This document shows positions 21,382 to 33,085 of a stretch of 64,000 nt of DNA, piece after piece (position 1 is the first letter of the stretch; every line of letters starts with the position of its first letter). This DNA comes from Heloderma charlesbogerti (Eukaryota > Chordata > Lepidosauria > Squamata > Helodermatidae). Both the position numbers and the translations under genes were made by a program. Location: NCBI GenBank assembly GCA_026122225.1, contig JANEZZ010001677.1:1044501-1108500 (forward strand). Direction: 5' to 3'. The notes beneath the pieces are model-generated. The model saw only the letters and a list, made by a program, of their open reading frames with translations, was not told the origin of the DNA and did not search any database.

Positions 21382-23300
21382 AGACTTTGTGGATTCAGGA
21401 GATTAAAAAGAAATAGAATCGTGCATTGGAGCAAATAACTAGGCAACCAGGAGGTGGAGGAAAGGGGACTGATTGGATTCTCAGCTACACTGCTGGAAGG
21501 CCCAGGAATTGGGAAAATATTTTATTTGTGGGGATGGGTGTACCAAAATAATGGCATTCAGAGCCCCAAAGATCCACTGCCTGCAGAAGAATCCCCACTC
21601 ATTTGACGTTCAGTACTGCCTCGGTGTTCCACGGCACAAAACGGGGCCAAACTTCAGCCAGGATCGACACCAAAAGAGGCTGTCAAGAGGGCAGCAGGTG
21701 GCTCTGAAAAGGAGGAGACAAGCCCCTTATCAAACTCGCTCCCCACAGGATGTACAGCTGGACCCTTTGGGCCCAGTACTCAGAAAAACTTGCCTTTTAA
21801 ACCCACCTGTTTAAATTCATTTATTCATTTGTTTCACTTGTATTTCGCCTTTCCACCAAAAAATGGTGTTCAGGCAGCTTTACATCGATGCACCTGCCGG
21901 ATGTGCTGCTGCTAAATGGTTTTACTGGTTGGAAAGGGTTTTTATCCCAGTTTATATTTTAATAGCTTAGTGTGTCAGTGGGGGTTGTTTTGTCATACTT
22001 TTAAAGATCAGTCATGCGATAGTATTAATAAATGGTGCTGCATTTTATTTTAAAGAATTATTAATAATGTCTTATTAGTTGTGCAAAATGGTTCTGAATA
22101 AAGGGCTGATTTACACAGGAAGCTGCCTTTTAAGGAGTCAGGCCCTGGGTCCATCTAGGGCAGCATCGCTTCAGACCCTTATCACCCCACAGGCAGAAAA
22201 CCTCACATATCTGCCAACATTTTACAGGCTGTCTTCACTGTTGGGAGCTGGGTAGAAAAAGCAGCTGGGAAGTATGGGTGGGGTAAGGCTTATCTTGAAA
22301 GAGCGGACAGCACGGTCGGTCGTAGCAACAGATCAGGGCCCAGTCATCAAAAGAGCAACCTGGAGCAACCTGTCCTGCTGAAAGGACAGGAAACAGTTCA
22401 TGGAAACTGCCTCTCTGAGAGCTGCAATTTATGACTTCACAGAGTCTGCTTTTTCCCTTGCTTAAGTGCCATTTGCCTATTTTCCCACCCAACTGCGGCT
22501 TGTCACTTTGTCTGAACCCGGGCAGCATGGCTTGTTGGAGGGGGAATCAACCCTCAAATAACCCAACAACAGGCCACGGTGCCCAGCACGCCCTGCGGCT
22601 TAAACAAGTCACTGTAGCTTGTTTAAGCTATGGTGACAGTGTGAACCAGGTCACTTTTATGCAACATCTGGCCTGCTGAAGAGATCCGGCACTCTAGAAA
22701 GCTTGCTCACACATTTTGTGACCTTTGGGGTGGTCCTCAATGCGTATTGCCTGATCACGGATATTTTGGCATCTGTGCTATAAGCTGGGGAGGCTTGTTT
22801 TGTTTTAACACAACAAGGAGCAGGAAAGTAACAACAGAACCAGATAAACATACAACAGAAGACAAAACACTTGCAAAATGAAGCGAGACAAAACCTCCAC
22901 AGATATCTGGAAACACAACCCACAGCAGGACTTGCGACATCTATTCTTCTCCATCTTTTGTAACTGCAAGAACAAAGCGGGGAAAGATATCCATTCTTTT
23001 TACTTTTAAAAGAAATTAGCCATACTCTTCCGATTTGCAAAGAGAAGATATTTAATAGTGTTTGTTTGAAGCAGCAAATTCTGAGGACACAGAGAAGTTT
23101 CTCTCTTGCAATTTAAAAACTATTTAAAGTCACGGGAGACAAAAATAAAATAATATTTTTTTTAAAATCCCAACCTGTTTCATCGAGAAGGGAGGTAAAC
23201 TCACGCTGGGTCCCTGGTTGTGAGACACCAATTCTCCAGTGCATTCAGCCATTGCAATACAGGAAAGAACAGAAAACATCTGCCTTTTAGTCAACTTGTT
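21382..23300. other. Intergenic DNA with minor repeats
   Basis: No gene recognised. A tRNA-SINE fragment lies at about 22105-22170 (CACAGGAAGCTGCCTTTTAA, GGTCCATCTAGGGCAGCAT) and an L2-like tail at 21815-21890. The remaining open frames are short and without recognisable domains. Confidence 0.5.
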
Positions 23301-23309
23301 GCAATGCAA

Positions 23310-23323
23310 CATAGATAGATGAC

Positions 23324-23362
<39 letters not shown>

Positions 23363-23395
23363 TATAGAGATATATAGATAAAATATACATATATT
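23310..23395. repeat. (GACA)n/(GATA)n microsatellite
   Basis: ATAGATAGATGACAGATAG passes into a pure GACA run and then GATATAGA repeats. Confidence 0.95.
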
Positions 23396-23679
23396 CAAAG
23401 AAGTTGGGAGAAAACTACTTTTTCATATGAAATAAACACACACTTCCCCTCTGCCTCTGCAACCGACTTCTGGGAGCTGTGGTTTGCATTGCTCCACCAT
23501 TCAGTCTACCAAAGCTACAGCTTGAGATAATCTGGACTACAAATCCCAGAAGGCACTGGGCTCCTGTGATGATGGAGCTTGCAGAGCAGAAGGGGCATTG
23601 CCTGTTTTGCACAGCGCCACCTAGAAGAAGGAGATCATGACTGCAACAAGGAAAGGACTTGGGGAGGGGTCCCCCCACA

Positions 23680-23681
<2 letters not shown>

Positions 23682-23710
<29 letters not shown>
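23682..23710. repeat. (AC)n microsatellite
   Basis: Pure AC run of about 29 bases. Confidence 0.95.
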
Positions 23711-23713
<3 letters not shown>

Positions 23714-23862
23714 AGGGCTGTTTCACGTGTGGCAAAGCAATCAACCCAGGTTTACAATCAACTCTGATGTGCCTACCTCCTGTATAAGATCCAATGGTTT
23801 TCAAACACCTGTTTTGTTGTATTCATATTTTACATTTATTATTATACACCTAAACAAGGATC

Positions 23863-26776
23863 CCCCTTTGTGGATCACTGCCTTGCTGTGGCGAAGGGGC
23901 TTGCGTAACTCAGTGAAGCCATAAGCTATGCCATGCAGGGCCACCCAAGACGGACAGGTCATAGCGGAGAGTTCTGACAAAATGTGGTCCGCTGGAGAAG
24001 GAAATGGCAACCCACTCCAGTATTCCTGCCAAGAAAACCCCATGGAACGTATCACAAGGCTCCAAGAGATGACGCCGGAAGATGAGCCCCTCAGGTCGGA
24101 AGGTGGCCAATATCCTACTGGGGAAGAGCAGAGGGAATTCCCAAGTAGCGCCAGAAAGAGTGAAGCGGCTGGGCCAAAGCCGAAAGGACACTCAGCTGTG
24201 GATGTGTCTGGTGGTGAAAAGAAAGTCCGACGCTGTAAAGAACAATATTGTTTAGGAACCTGGAATGTCAGATCAATGAATCAAGGGAAGCTGGAGGTGG
24301 TCAAACAGGAGATGGCAAGATTGAACATCGACAACTTGGGAATCAGCGAACTAAAATGGACAGGCATGGGCGAATTTAATTCAGGTGACCATTGTATCTA
24401 CTACTGTGGGCAAGAATCCCTTAGAAGAAATGGAGTAGCACTCATAGTCAACAAAAGGGTGGGAAAAGCAGTACTGGGGCACAATCTCACAAATGATAGA
24501 AGAAGCTGAGGTTGATCGCTTCTATGAAGACCTACAACACCTTCTAGAACTAACACCAAAAAAAGATGTCCTCTTCATCATAGGGGATTGGAATGCTAAA
24601 GTAGGAAGTCAAGAAATCACCGGGATAACAGGCAAGCACGGCCTTGGTGTACAAAATGAAGCAGGACAAAGGCTAATAGAGTTTTGCCAAGAGAACACGC
24701 TGATCATAGCAAACACTCTTTTCCAACAGCACAAGAGGCGACTCTACACATGGACATCACCAGATGGTCAATATCGAAATCAGATTGATTATGTCCTTTG
24801 CAGCCAAAGATGGAGAAGCTCCATACAGTCAGTCAAAACAAGACCTGGAGCTGACTGTGGCTCAGATCATGAGCTGCTTGTTGCAAAATTTCAGCTTAAA
24901 TTGAAGAACGTAGGGAAAAACCATTCAGGTATGACCTAAATCATATCCTTTCTGAATATACAGTGGAGATGAGGAATAGATTTAAGGGATTAGACCTGAT
25001 AGACAGAGCGCCTGAAGAACTATGGGCAGAGGTCCGTAACTTTGTTCAGGAGGCAGCACTCAATCCATCCCAAAGAAAAAGAAATGCAAGAAAGCCAAGT
25101 GGCTGTCTGATGAGGCTTTACAAGTAGCTGAGGAAAGAAGGGAAGCGAAAAGCAAGGGAGAAAGGGGAAATTTATCCAACTGAATGCAGAGTTCCAGAGA
25201 ATAGCAAGGAGAGACAAGAGGGCCTTCTTAAATGAACAATGCAAAGAAATCGAGGAAAACAACAGAATGGGAAAGACTAGAGATCTTGTCAAGAAAATCG
25301 GAGATCTCAAGGGAGCGTTTTGTGCAAAGACGGGCATGATAAAGGACAAAGAAGGCAGGGACCTAACAGAAGCAGATGAGATTAAGAAGAGGTGGAAAGA
25401 ATACACAGAAGAACTATACAGGAAAGATCTGAATGTCCCTGATAGCCATGATAGTGCGGTCACTGAACTTGAGCTGGACATCCTCGAGAGTGAAGTCAAG
25501 TGGGCCTTAGGAAGCATTACAAAGCTAGCGGAGATGACAGTATTCCAGCTTAGCTATTTAAGATCCTAAAAGATGATGCTGTTAAAGTGCTGCACTCAAT
25601 ATGCCAACACATTTGGAACACTCAACAATGGCCACAAGACTGGAAAAGGGCAGTTTACATTCCAATTCCAAAGAAGGGCAACGCCAAAGAGTGTTCAAAC
25701 TACCGTACAATTGCACTCATTTCACATGCCAGCAAGGTGATGCTCAAAATCCTACAAGCTAGGCTTCAGCAGCATGTGAACCGAGAACTACCGGAAGTAC
25801 AAGCTCGGTTTGCTGAGGCAGAGGAACTAGAGATCAAATCGCCAACGTTCGCTGGATCATGGAAAAAGCAAGAGAATTCCAGAAAAACGTCTATTTCTGC
25901 TTCATTGAATACACTAAAGCCTTTGATTGTGTGGATCACAACAAACTCTGGCAAATTCTGAAAGAGATGGGAGTACCAGACCACCTTACCTGTCTCCTGA
26001 GAAACCTGTACGAGGGTCAAGAAGCAACAGTCAGAACCAGACATGGAACAACCGAGTGGTTCAAAATTGGGAAAGGAGTACGACAAGGCTGTATATTGTC
26101 GCCCTGTATATTTAACATATATGCAGAGTACATCATGAGAAACGCTGGGCTGGATGAATCACAGGTCGGAATTAAGATTGCTGGGAGAATTATCAACAAC
26201 CTCAGCTACGCAGACGATACCACCCTAATGGCAGAAAGCGAAGAGGATCTAAAGAGCCTCTTGTTGAGGGTGAAAGAGGAGAGTGCAAAAGCTGGTTTGA
26301 AACTCAACATTAAAAAAGGTCCGTACAATGAAAGCTATGGTTTTCCCAGCAGTAATGTATGGCTGTGAGAGCTGGACTATAAGGAAGGCTGAGTGCCGAA
26401 GAATCGATGCCTTCGAACTGTGGTGCTGGAGAAGACTCTTACGAGTCCCCTGGACTGCAAGGAGGTCAAATCAGTCCATCCTAAAGGAAATCAACCCTGA
26501 GTGCTCATTGGAAGGACAGAGACTGAAGCTGAAGCTCCAATATTTTGGCCACCTAATGCGAAGAGAAAACTCCTGGAAAAGACCCTGATGCTGGGAAAGA
26601 CTGAAGGCAAAAGGAGAAGGGGACGGCAGAGGATGAGATGGCTGGATAGTATCACTGATGCAATGAATATGAACTTGAGCACGCTCCGGGAGAGAGCGCA
26701 GGACAGGAAGGCCTGGCGTGCTCTGGTCCATGGGGTCACGAAGAGTCGGACACGACTGAACGACTGAACAACAACA
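23863..26776 (+). mobile_element. BovB-type RTE LINE, near full length, with 11-bp target-site duplication, defective
   Basis: 5' UTR starts after 23862 with CTTTGTGGATCACTGCCTTG and contains GAGAAGGAAATGGCAACCC and CCAGTATTCCTGCCAAGAAA, the BovB 5' signature. Endonuclease parts: NIDNLGISELKWTGMGEFNS, then FIIGDWNAKVGSQE (catalytic D-N) and SDHELLVAKFQLK. Reverse transcriptase: FIEYTKAFDCVDHNKLW, GVRQGCILSPCIFNIYAEYI, NNLSYADDTTLMAE. C-terminal: MYGCESWTIRKAECRRIDAF, FGHLMRRE, VHGVTKSRTRLND. It ends CTGAACAACAACA. Flanking AAACAAGGATC at 23852-23862 and 26777-26787 is the target-site duplication. Frames change at about 24490, 24940, 25560 and 26330. Near 24488 part of the endonuclease is missing. 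After LNIKK at about 26310 the segment retained in the 33.1-kb copy is missing, so there are internal deletions as well as frameshifts. Not functional. Confidence 0.93.
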
Positions 26777-26819
26777 AAACAAGGATCTCTTTGGTATATG
26801 CACCAAACTACGCCTTTCC

Positions 26820-27060
26820 CTAAAACTGAACCAAGGTGCCAGTCCTCATGGTTCTAAATCAAGGGCTATTTAAACAGGAACATAGGAAGGTGCCTTCCAC
26901 TGAGTCAGACCCTTGGTCCATCTAGCATAATATTGCCAACACTGACTGGCAGCCATGGATTCTTTTCCAGCCCTACCAGGAGGTGTTGCCAGGGATCGAA
27001 CCTGGGAACCTTCTGCATGCAGAGCAGTGGCCTTTCCTCTGAGCTACAGTTCCTCTAAAG
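26820..27060 (-). mobile_element. tRNA-derived SINE, copy 1 of a tandem pair
   Basis: Read on the minus strand, GTAGCTCAGAGGAAAGGCC is a Pol III A box and GGTTCGATCCCTGG a B box, with a tRNA-like anticodon arm (CTCTGCATGCAGA) between, suggesting a tRNA-Ala-like head. The body carries GCCAGTCAGTGTTGGCAATA and TAGATGGACCAAGGGTCTGA. Copy 2 follows at once. Confidence 0.8.
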
Positions 27061-27305
27061 ATAAACTAAGATTCTAGTCCCTGTAGTTCTGAATCAAGGG
27101 TGATTTAAATAGGAACATAGGAAGCTGCCTTATAAGATGTAAGGCCCTTGGCCCATCTAGCCCCATATTGTCAACACTGACTGGCAGCAGCAGCTCTCCA
27201 GGGTTTCAGGCAGGACTTTTTCCTAGACCTACATGGCGATGCTGCTGGGGATTGAATTTGGGACCTCATGCAAAGCGGGGGCTCTGCCCACTAAACAATT
27301 GCCCA
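27061..27305 (-). mobile_element. tRNA-derived SINE, copy 2 of a tandem pair
   Basis: Repeats the layout of copy 1, including the outer segment (GTTCTGAATCAAGGGTGATT), body (CTGACTGGCAGCAGCAGCTC) and degenerate B box (GGGATTGAATTTGGGACC, plus strand). Because the outer ~60 bases are shared too, the pair is either a duplication of a whole segment or these bases belong to the SINE. Confidence 0.75.
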
Positions 27306-27309
27306 TCCT

Positions 27310-30300
27310 ATTTATCTTCATTTAATTATTTATTTATTTATTTATTTATTAATCATCCATCTTGCTGGTCACCCAGCCACTCTGGGCGATGTACAACATA
27401 TAATAAAACAGTTTAAAACAATACAATTCTACAATAAAAACATTTTCTAAAATACCCTAACCCACCCCAAATGCCTGCCTGAAAAACCACATTTTTAATG
27501 CATGGTGGAAGCTCATTAAAGAGGGGGCATGACGGAGTTCCTTAGGGAGGGAGTTCCACAGAGTGGGGGCCACCACAGAAAAGGCCTTTCCCTCGTCCCC
27601 ACCAGTCCAGCTTTCCCGGCTGATGGGACAGAGAGAAGGCCATCCGAGGCTGATCTTGTTAAGCGGCCTGTCTGGTGCTGCTGGAGGCGCTCCTTAAGAT
27701 AGGCTGGGCCGGAACCATATAGGGTTTTAAAGGTCAAAACCAACACCTTGAATTTGGCCCGGAAAACAACTGGTAACCAGTGCAACTCCTTCAGCACTGG
27801 AGTGATGTGATCTCGCCGGCGGCTGCCTTTAATCAGGCGAGCCGCCGCGTTCTGTACCAGCTGCAGCTTCCGAACCGTCTTCAAGGGTAACCCCACGTAG
27901 AGCGCATTACAGTAGTCTAGACGTGAGGAGACCAGGGCATGTACTACCGATGGGAGCAGATGGCCGGGAAGGAAGGGGCGCAGCCACCATATCAGATGGA
28001 GTTGGTACAGCGCTGTCCGGCTCACAGCTGACACCTGAGCCTCCATGGACAGCTGGGAGTCCAAAATGACCCCCAGGCTGCGGACCTGGTCTTTCAAGGG
28101 TAGCCGTACCCCATTCAACACCAGGTCAACATCCCCCAGCCTCCTCTTGTCTCCCACCAAAAGTACCTCAGTCTTGTCAGGGTTCAGCTTCAGCTTATTC
28201 CTCCCCATCCAGCCACTCACCGTCTCCAGACATTTGGACAAGGATTCTACGGCCAACCTTGGTGAAGATTTAAACGAGAGGTAGAGCTGCGTGTCATCCG
28301 CATATTGATGACACCGCACCCCAAACCTCCTGATGATAGCCCCCAGCGGCTTCACATAGATGTTAAATAGCATTGGGGAGAGGATGGAACCCCGTGGCAC
28401 CCCACAAGTGAGTGGCCATGGGTCCGAAACCTCCTCTCCCAGTGCTACCCTCTGGTACCTGCCGGAAAGGAAGGACCGAAACCACTGCAATACGGTGTCT
28501 CCAATGCCCAACCCCTCCAAGCGGTCCAGGAGGATACCATGGTCGATGGTATCAAAAGCCTCTGAGGTCGAGGAGAACAAGGACAGATCATTCACCCCTA
28601 TCCAAAGCCCTCCTCATATCATCCACAAAGGCGACCAAGGCCGTTTCTGTCCCAGGCCTGAAGCCCGACTGAAATGGGTCTTCCAAGTGAGCCTTCAACT
28701 GCATCGCCACCATCCCCTCAATCACCTTGCCCAAAAATGGAAGATTCGAGACTGGGCGAAAATTGTTCAGAACTTGGGGATCCAAGGAGGGCTTCTTTAA
28801 GAGCGGTCTCATCACTGCCTCCTTGAGGGCTGATGGCATCACTCCCTCCTCAAGGGAGGCATTCACCACCGCCCTGATCCCCTCACTCAGTCTCTCTCTG
28901 CAGCCCATAATGAGCCAAGATGGGCAAGGATCAAGTAAGCAGGTGGTCGGCCGTACAGATGAAAGCACCTTGTCCACTTCATCAGGAGGAAGAAGCTGGA
29001 ACCGATCCCACAAAACTGGTTTGCCACAGGCCGCCTCTTGCTCACTAACTGTATCCACAGCATGCGGAATAACACTCCTTATCCGATCAGTTTTATCTGC
29101 AAAGTGCCTTGCCAAGGCCTCCCAGGAGGACTTAGAATGCTCCAGCGGTTCCGGAGCAACTGGACTGACCAGGCTCCGGACCACTTGGAACAGCCTCCTG
29201 GGGCAGCACTCTGCAGACGCGATGGAGGCAGCATAATATTCCTTTTTTGCTGCCTTCACCGCCACGTGACAGGCTGAAGATACAGCTCTAGCCTGTGTCC
29301 GATCGTCTTTGGAGCGAGACTTCCGCCACCGGCGCTCTAGCCGTCTCACCTCCTGTTTCAGAGCTCGTAACCGCAGATTGAACCATGGTGCAGTCTGAGC
29401 CCTGTTCTGGGGGAGAGGGCGTTTCGGAGCCACCTGATCTAATGCCCCAGTGATGGCGGCGTTCCAGCCACCCAGCAGGGTCTCGACCGAGTGGCCGTTG
29501 GCGTGCCCCAGAGAATCCTTGGGATGTACGAAAGTTCCGCCACGGATCTCTGGGAGGCCGAATGCGCTGGTGGCGAAATCGGTGGCGGAACGGCGCCCTG
29601 CCCCCCTCCCCCCCCCCCGGGTAGGGACTTACCTTAGGCGGATCTTCCTGGCAGCGGCGGCTGCGGCGGCCGGTTTTCCGACCGACTGCCGCCACCGCCG
29701 CCATTTCCAGATAAAAAACACACACACACACAAAAACGTGATAGGCTACATAAAGATTTACGTAGCCTATAACGGCTAGATTTTAAAAAAACACCGTGAT
29801 GGGCTATGTAAATGTTTACATAGCCTATCATGGCTGATTTAAAAAAAAAAAAGTCTACGCTATTTGCGTTCCCCTTATTTTCGCCGTCTTAGTCTACGTA
29901 AATGTTTACGTAGACTAAGACGTGCCAAAATAAGGAACGCAAATGGCAGCGCCCATGGGTGCCGCCATTTGCATACGCGCGTGTTTTTTTTAAATCAGCC
30001 GTGATAGGCTACGTAAACATTTACGTAGCCTATCACGGCTGACTGCAGGGATGCAAACGGCGACGGCTATGGCCACCGCCATTTGCGTCCCTGCTAGCCA
30101 GAGGCCGGATGTCCAGCAGCTGGCGGAGCTGGCCGGCGGCTCCGCAGAATCCCTGCGGAGCGGAGCCGGCCAGCCAGGATTCTGGGTGGGAGGAACGGAG
30201 TGCCTCCCGCCTCCAGCTAGGATTCCAGCCACCCCCCTCCCCGATCCCCAGCCCTTGGCTGCTGTGCATACGAAAATCCGGCTGGACACATGGCCGCAAG

Positions 30301-30700
30301 GGTTGGAGCAGCAGCCTCGGCCAGCCAGGTCTCCGTAATACATGCCAGGTCTGCACCCCCATCCAGGATCATGTCATGGATGAGGGAGGTTTTCTGGGGA
30401 ACAGACGTGGCATTGCAGAGCAGCAAACGAAGGCCAGAAGATGGGGTCACGCCTCCCCCAGCCATCCTTTGGCTCTGGACAGGCCCGGAGCAGGGGACAG
30501 ATACTACACATCTCTCCCTTGTTCCCCTTCCCTGGCATGGCCAGCCCCTAGCACTCCGCCAGCGCCTGCCACCCAGCCTCGGGATGTTCTGGCCCCCAAC
30601 ACTCCCCCCACTGCCTCCATCAGGCGGACACATGCCCCCTCGCTCCCACCTATCAGGCAGGCTACCCGCCCCTAAAACACAACAGAATCCCCCAGAAATT
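27310..30700 (-). mobile_element. L2-clade LINE (subfamily B), long copy, endonuclease disrupted by a palindrome stack
   Basis: Minus strand, 5' to 3': endonuclease start near 30590-30230 (LLLCNATSVPQKTSLIHDMI, LACITETWL), then a non-LINE palindromic block (29737-30094), then the linker and RT. Frame 29433-28588 holds APKRPLPQNRAQTAPWF and NNFRPVSNLPFLGKVIEGMV with FQSGFRPGTETALVAFVDDM. Frame 28595-27516 holds EAFDTIDHGILLDRLEGLGI, GVPRGSILSPMLFNIYVKPL, HQYADDTQLYLSF and the C-terminal SSRLDYCNALYVGLPLKTV. The two frames meet at 28588-28595 in a frameshift. The 3' tail carries GGTGACCAGCAAGATGGATG and a TTAT-type simple repeat. Subfamily B also supplied the pieces at 2060 and 14515. Most of the endonuclease is missing; not functional. 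Confidence 0.9.
29737..30094. repeat. Stack of six nested/adjacent palindromes inside the L2
   Basis: Hairpins: 29737-29775 (AGGCTACATAAA arms), 29792-29834, 29859-29947 (with a perfect 17-bp inner arm GTCTTAGTCTACGTAAA, 29886-29902, paired to 29905-29921 around a 2-base loop), 29939-29972 (alternative pairing, GCAAATGGC arms), 29997-30040 (perfect 21-bp arms, 29997-30017 and 30020-30040, 2-base loop), 30045-30094 (GCAGGGATGCAAACGGCG arm). Three hairpins share the core AGGCTACGTAAA/TTTACGTAGCCT. No coding content. Probably a foldback or MITE array. Confidence 0.85.
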
Positions 30701-31037
30701 AAAACAACAATTAAAAAATCTCCTTAAAAATAACGCCAGGCAGGAGTCAGCAGGGAAGGCCTGGTGTTGGTGGTGGCGGCGGCGGCAGCAGTTAAAAGAT
30801 CCATACAGGCTGCAAGTTGATCAGCCTGCAGTGCATTTTCAGAGCTGTATCGGGGGAGAATTTCCCCACAAACCACCTTCTCCCATCACAGAGTAGCCAC
30901 TGAAGGGAAAAGCCAGATATAGGACTTTCTCTTTGGCACCCTTCACAGATCTGAGGCAGGCTGCCTTACACACGAGATGAAACCCCATGCCTTGGCATGA
31001 AACCCCTGACAATTATGGTTTGCCTTGGTGCCTTTCA

Positions 31038-31120
31038 GATGCTTTGGATGGCAACTCCCATAATCCCCGAGCATTAGCCCTGCTGGCTGGGGCTGATGGG
31101 AGTTGTAGTCCAAAGCATCT
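31038..31120. repeat. Dispersed palindromic repeat, well-preserved copy
   Basis: AGATGCTTTGGATGGCAACT on the left is matched by AGTTGTAGTCCAAAGCATCT on the right around CTGCTGGCTGGGGCTG. The clearest inverted structure of the short palindromic family. Confidence 0.75.
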
Positions 31121-31259
31121 AAAAGACGCCACGTTGCCTGCTGCAGCACATCGCATCCATCGCAACAAAGATATTGCTGCTAATGCAAAATGCGCCAGCC
31201 AAGATGCCCGCTCTTTGGATCATCTTGCACTGATCTTGTTTTCACCAGCATTGGCTTCC

Positions 31260-31675
31260 TAGTTTGTTTCCCATCCTTTAAATTTCTGAATGGTTTGGGA
31301 CCGGGATATCTGAAGGATCACCCACGCAAACCTGTCCTTTATGGTCACCATTGGAGGCTCTGCTCCATCTTCTGTTGCCAAGAGAGACGCGGCTGGGGAT
31401 AACACAAATCAGGCCCTTCTCGATTGGAGCCCCCTGGCTGTGGAACTCTTTCCAAAGAGGGGTTCAACTGGCCCCTTGATAGACACATTTTTACTTTGCC
31501 GGGCTTGTAACGGGTTTTAATTGCTGTGTTACCATCGCTGGCGGCTGCTTTTAGTTTGTTCCCTTTTCTGGTGGTTTGACTGTATCGGGATTGTATTTTA
31601 TTGTTTTTATAGGGGCTTTATTGTATCAAGATGGTCTTTTTATTGCTGCGAATGAGCCTGGTGCCCAAAGGCAGC
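31260..31675 (+). mobile_element. L2-related 3'-end fragment
   Basis: A frame reading FLNGLGPGYLKDH equals the L2 C-terminal phrase. It is followed by an L2-like 3' UTR (GGTTTTAATTGCTGTGTTAC, GTATTTTATTGTTTTTATAG). It belongs to a copy different from the L2 that begins at 31680. Confidence 0.7.
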
Positions 31676-31679
31676 ATAT

Positions 31680-33085
31680 ACCCAGCTGGGTCCAGCAGGT
31701 TGTAAATTCCTCCTTGAGAGAGGGGGTGGCACCAGCCTCTTTAAAAGAGGCGGTAATCAGGCCACTCCTGAAAAAGCCTGACCTGGACCCGGAGGATGGT
31801 AACAATTATAGGCCAGTGGCCAACATCCCCTTCCTGGGCAAGGTGCTTGAGCGGGTGGTTGCAGGACAGCTCCAGGCACTCTTGAATGAAACGGATTATC
31901 TAGAACCATTTCAATCAGGCTTCAGGCCTGGTTTTGGAGCGGAAACTGCCTTGGTCGCCCTGTGGGATGACCTCTGCCGGGAGAGGGCAGGGGGAGTGCG
32001 ACCCTGTTGATTCTCATGGACCTCTCAGCGGCTTTCGATACCATCGACCATGGTTTCCTTCTGGATGGGTTGTCTGGGTTGGGAGTTGGAGGCACTGCAC
32101 TACAGTGGTTCTGCACCTACTTGGATGGCCGATTCCAGAAGGTGGTGCTGGGTGATTACTGCTCTGCGCCATGGCAATTGTGCCGTGGGGTTCCACAGGG
32201 CTGTATTTTGTCCCCCATGCTGTTTAACATCTACATGAAACCGCTGGGGGAGGTTATCCGGAGGTGTGGGCTGAGGTGCCATCAATATGCAGATGACACC
32301 CAGCTCTGCCTCTCTTTCTCATCAAAACCAGGTGAGGCAGTGGCTGTTCTGAATCGGTGCCTGGGCACGGTAATGGACTGGATGAGGGCCAATAACCTGA
32401 AACTCAATCCAGACGAGATGGAGGTGCTGTTAGTGGGTGGTTCGTCTGCCCGACTAGGTGATATTCAACCTGTTCTGGAGGGGGTTGCACTCCAGGATCA
32501 GGTTTGTAGTTTGGGGGTGCTCTTGGACCCAGAACTGTCACTTGAGGCACAGTTGAACTCAGTGGCACCAAGCACTTTTTATCAGCTTAGGCTGGTATAC
32601 CAACTACACCCTGATCTGGACAGAGATAGCCCAGCTACAGCTATCCGCGCTCTGAGAACTTCTCGTCTGGATTACTGCAATGCGTTATACGTGGGTCTGC
32701 CTTTGAAAACGGTCCGGAAACTTCAGGTGGTCCAAAATAGGGCAGCAAGATTGTTAACAGGGACTGGCCAACGAGAACAGATTACACCAGTACTTTTCCA
32801 GCTGCACTGGCAGCAAGTCCATTTCCGGGCCCAATTCAAAGTGCTGGTATTAACATTCAAAGCCCTAAACAGCTTGGGGCCAGGTTATCTGAAGGATTGC
32901 CTCCTCCCATATGCGCCTGCCTCCAGACCCTAAGACCATCCTCAGGGTCTTTCTCTGGGAGCCCCCGCTGAAGAAATTGAGGGTGGTGGCCCTCCAGCTG
33001 TGGAATGAGCTCCCTAGAGAGGTTCACCAGGCACCTACCTTGCTTTCCTTCCAGCACCAGATGAAGACCTTTTTATTCTCCTTGG
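31680..33085 (+). mobile_element. L2-clade LINE (subfamily A), 5'-truncated, plus-strand copy
   Basis: Frame 31576-32010 gives PLLKKPDLDPEDGNNYRPVA and FQSGFRPGFGAETALVALWD. Frame 32007-32933 gives LMDLSAAFDTIDHGFLLDGL, GVPQGCILSPMLFNIYMKPL, HQYADDTQLCLSF and SRLDYCNALYVGLPLKTVRK. The frames are separated by one missing base at about 31988 relative to the copy at 18.9-21.4 kb, of which it is an inverted relative 10 kb away. The coding end stops at KTFLFS near 33080, where BovB sequence begins; the L2 3' UTR resumes at about 34488. Confidence 0.9.

Noticed and set aside
26875..27300. Functional tRNA genes on the minus strand
   Set aside because: A and B boxes are present but the acceptor stem does not pair and the tRNA part continues into a SINE body; these are tRNA-derived SINEs.
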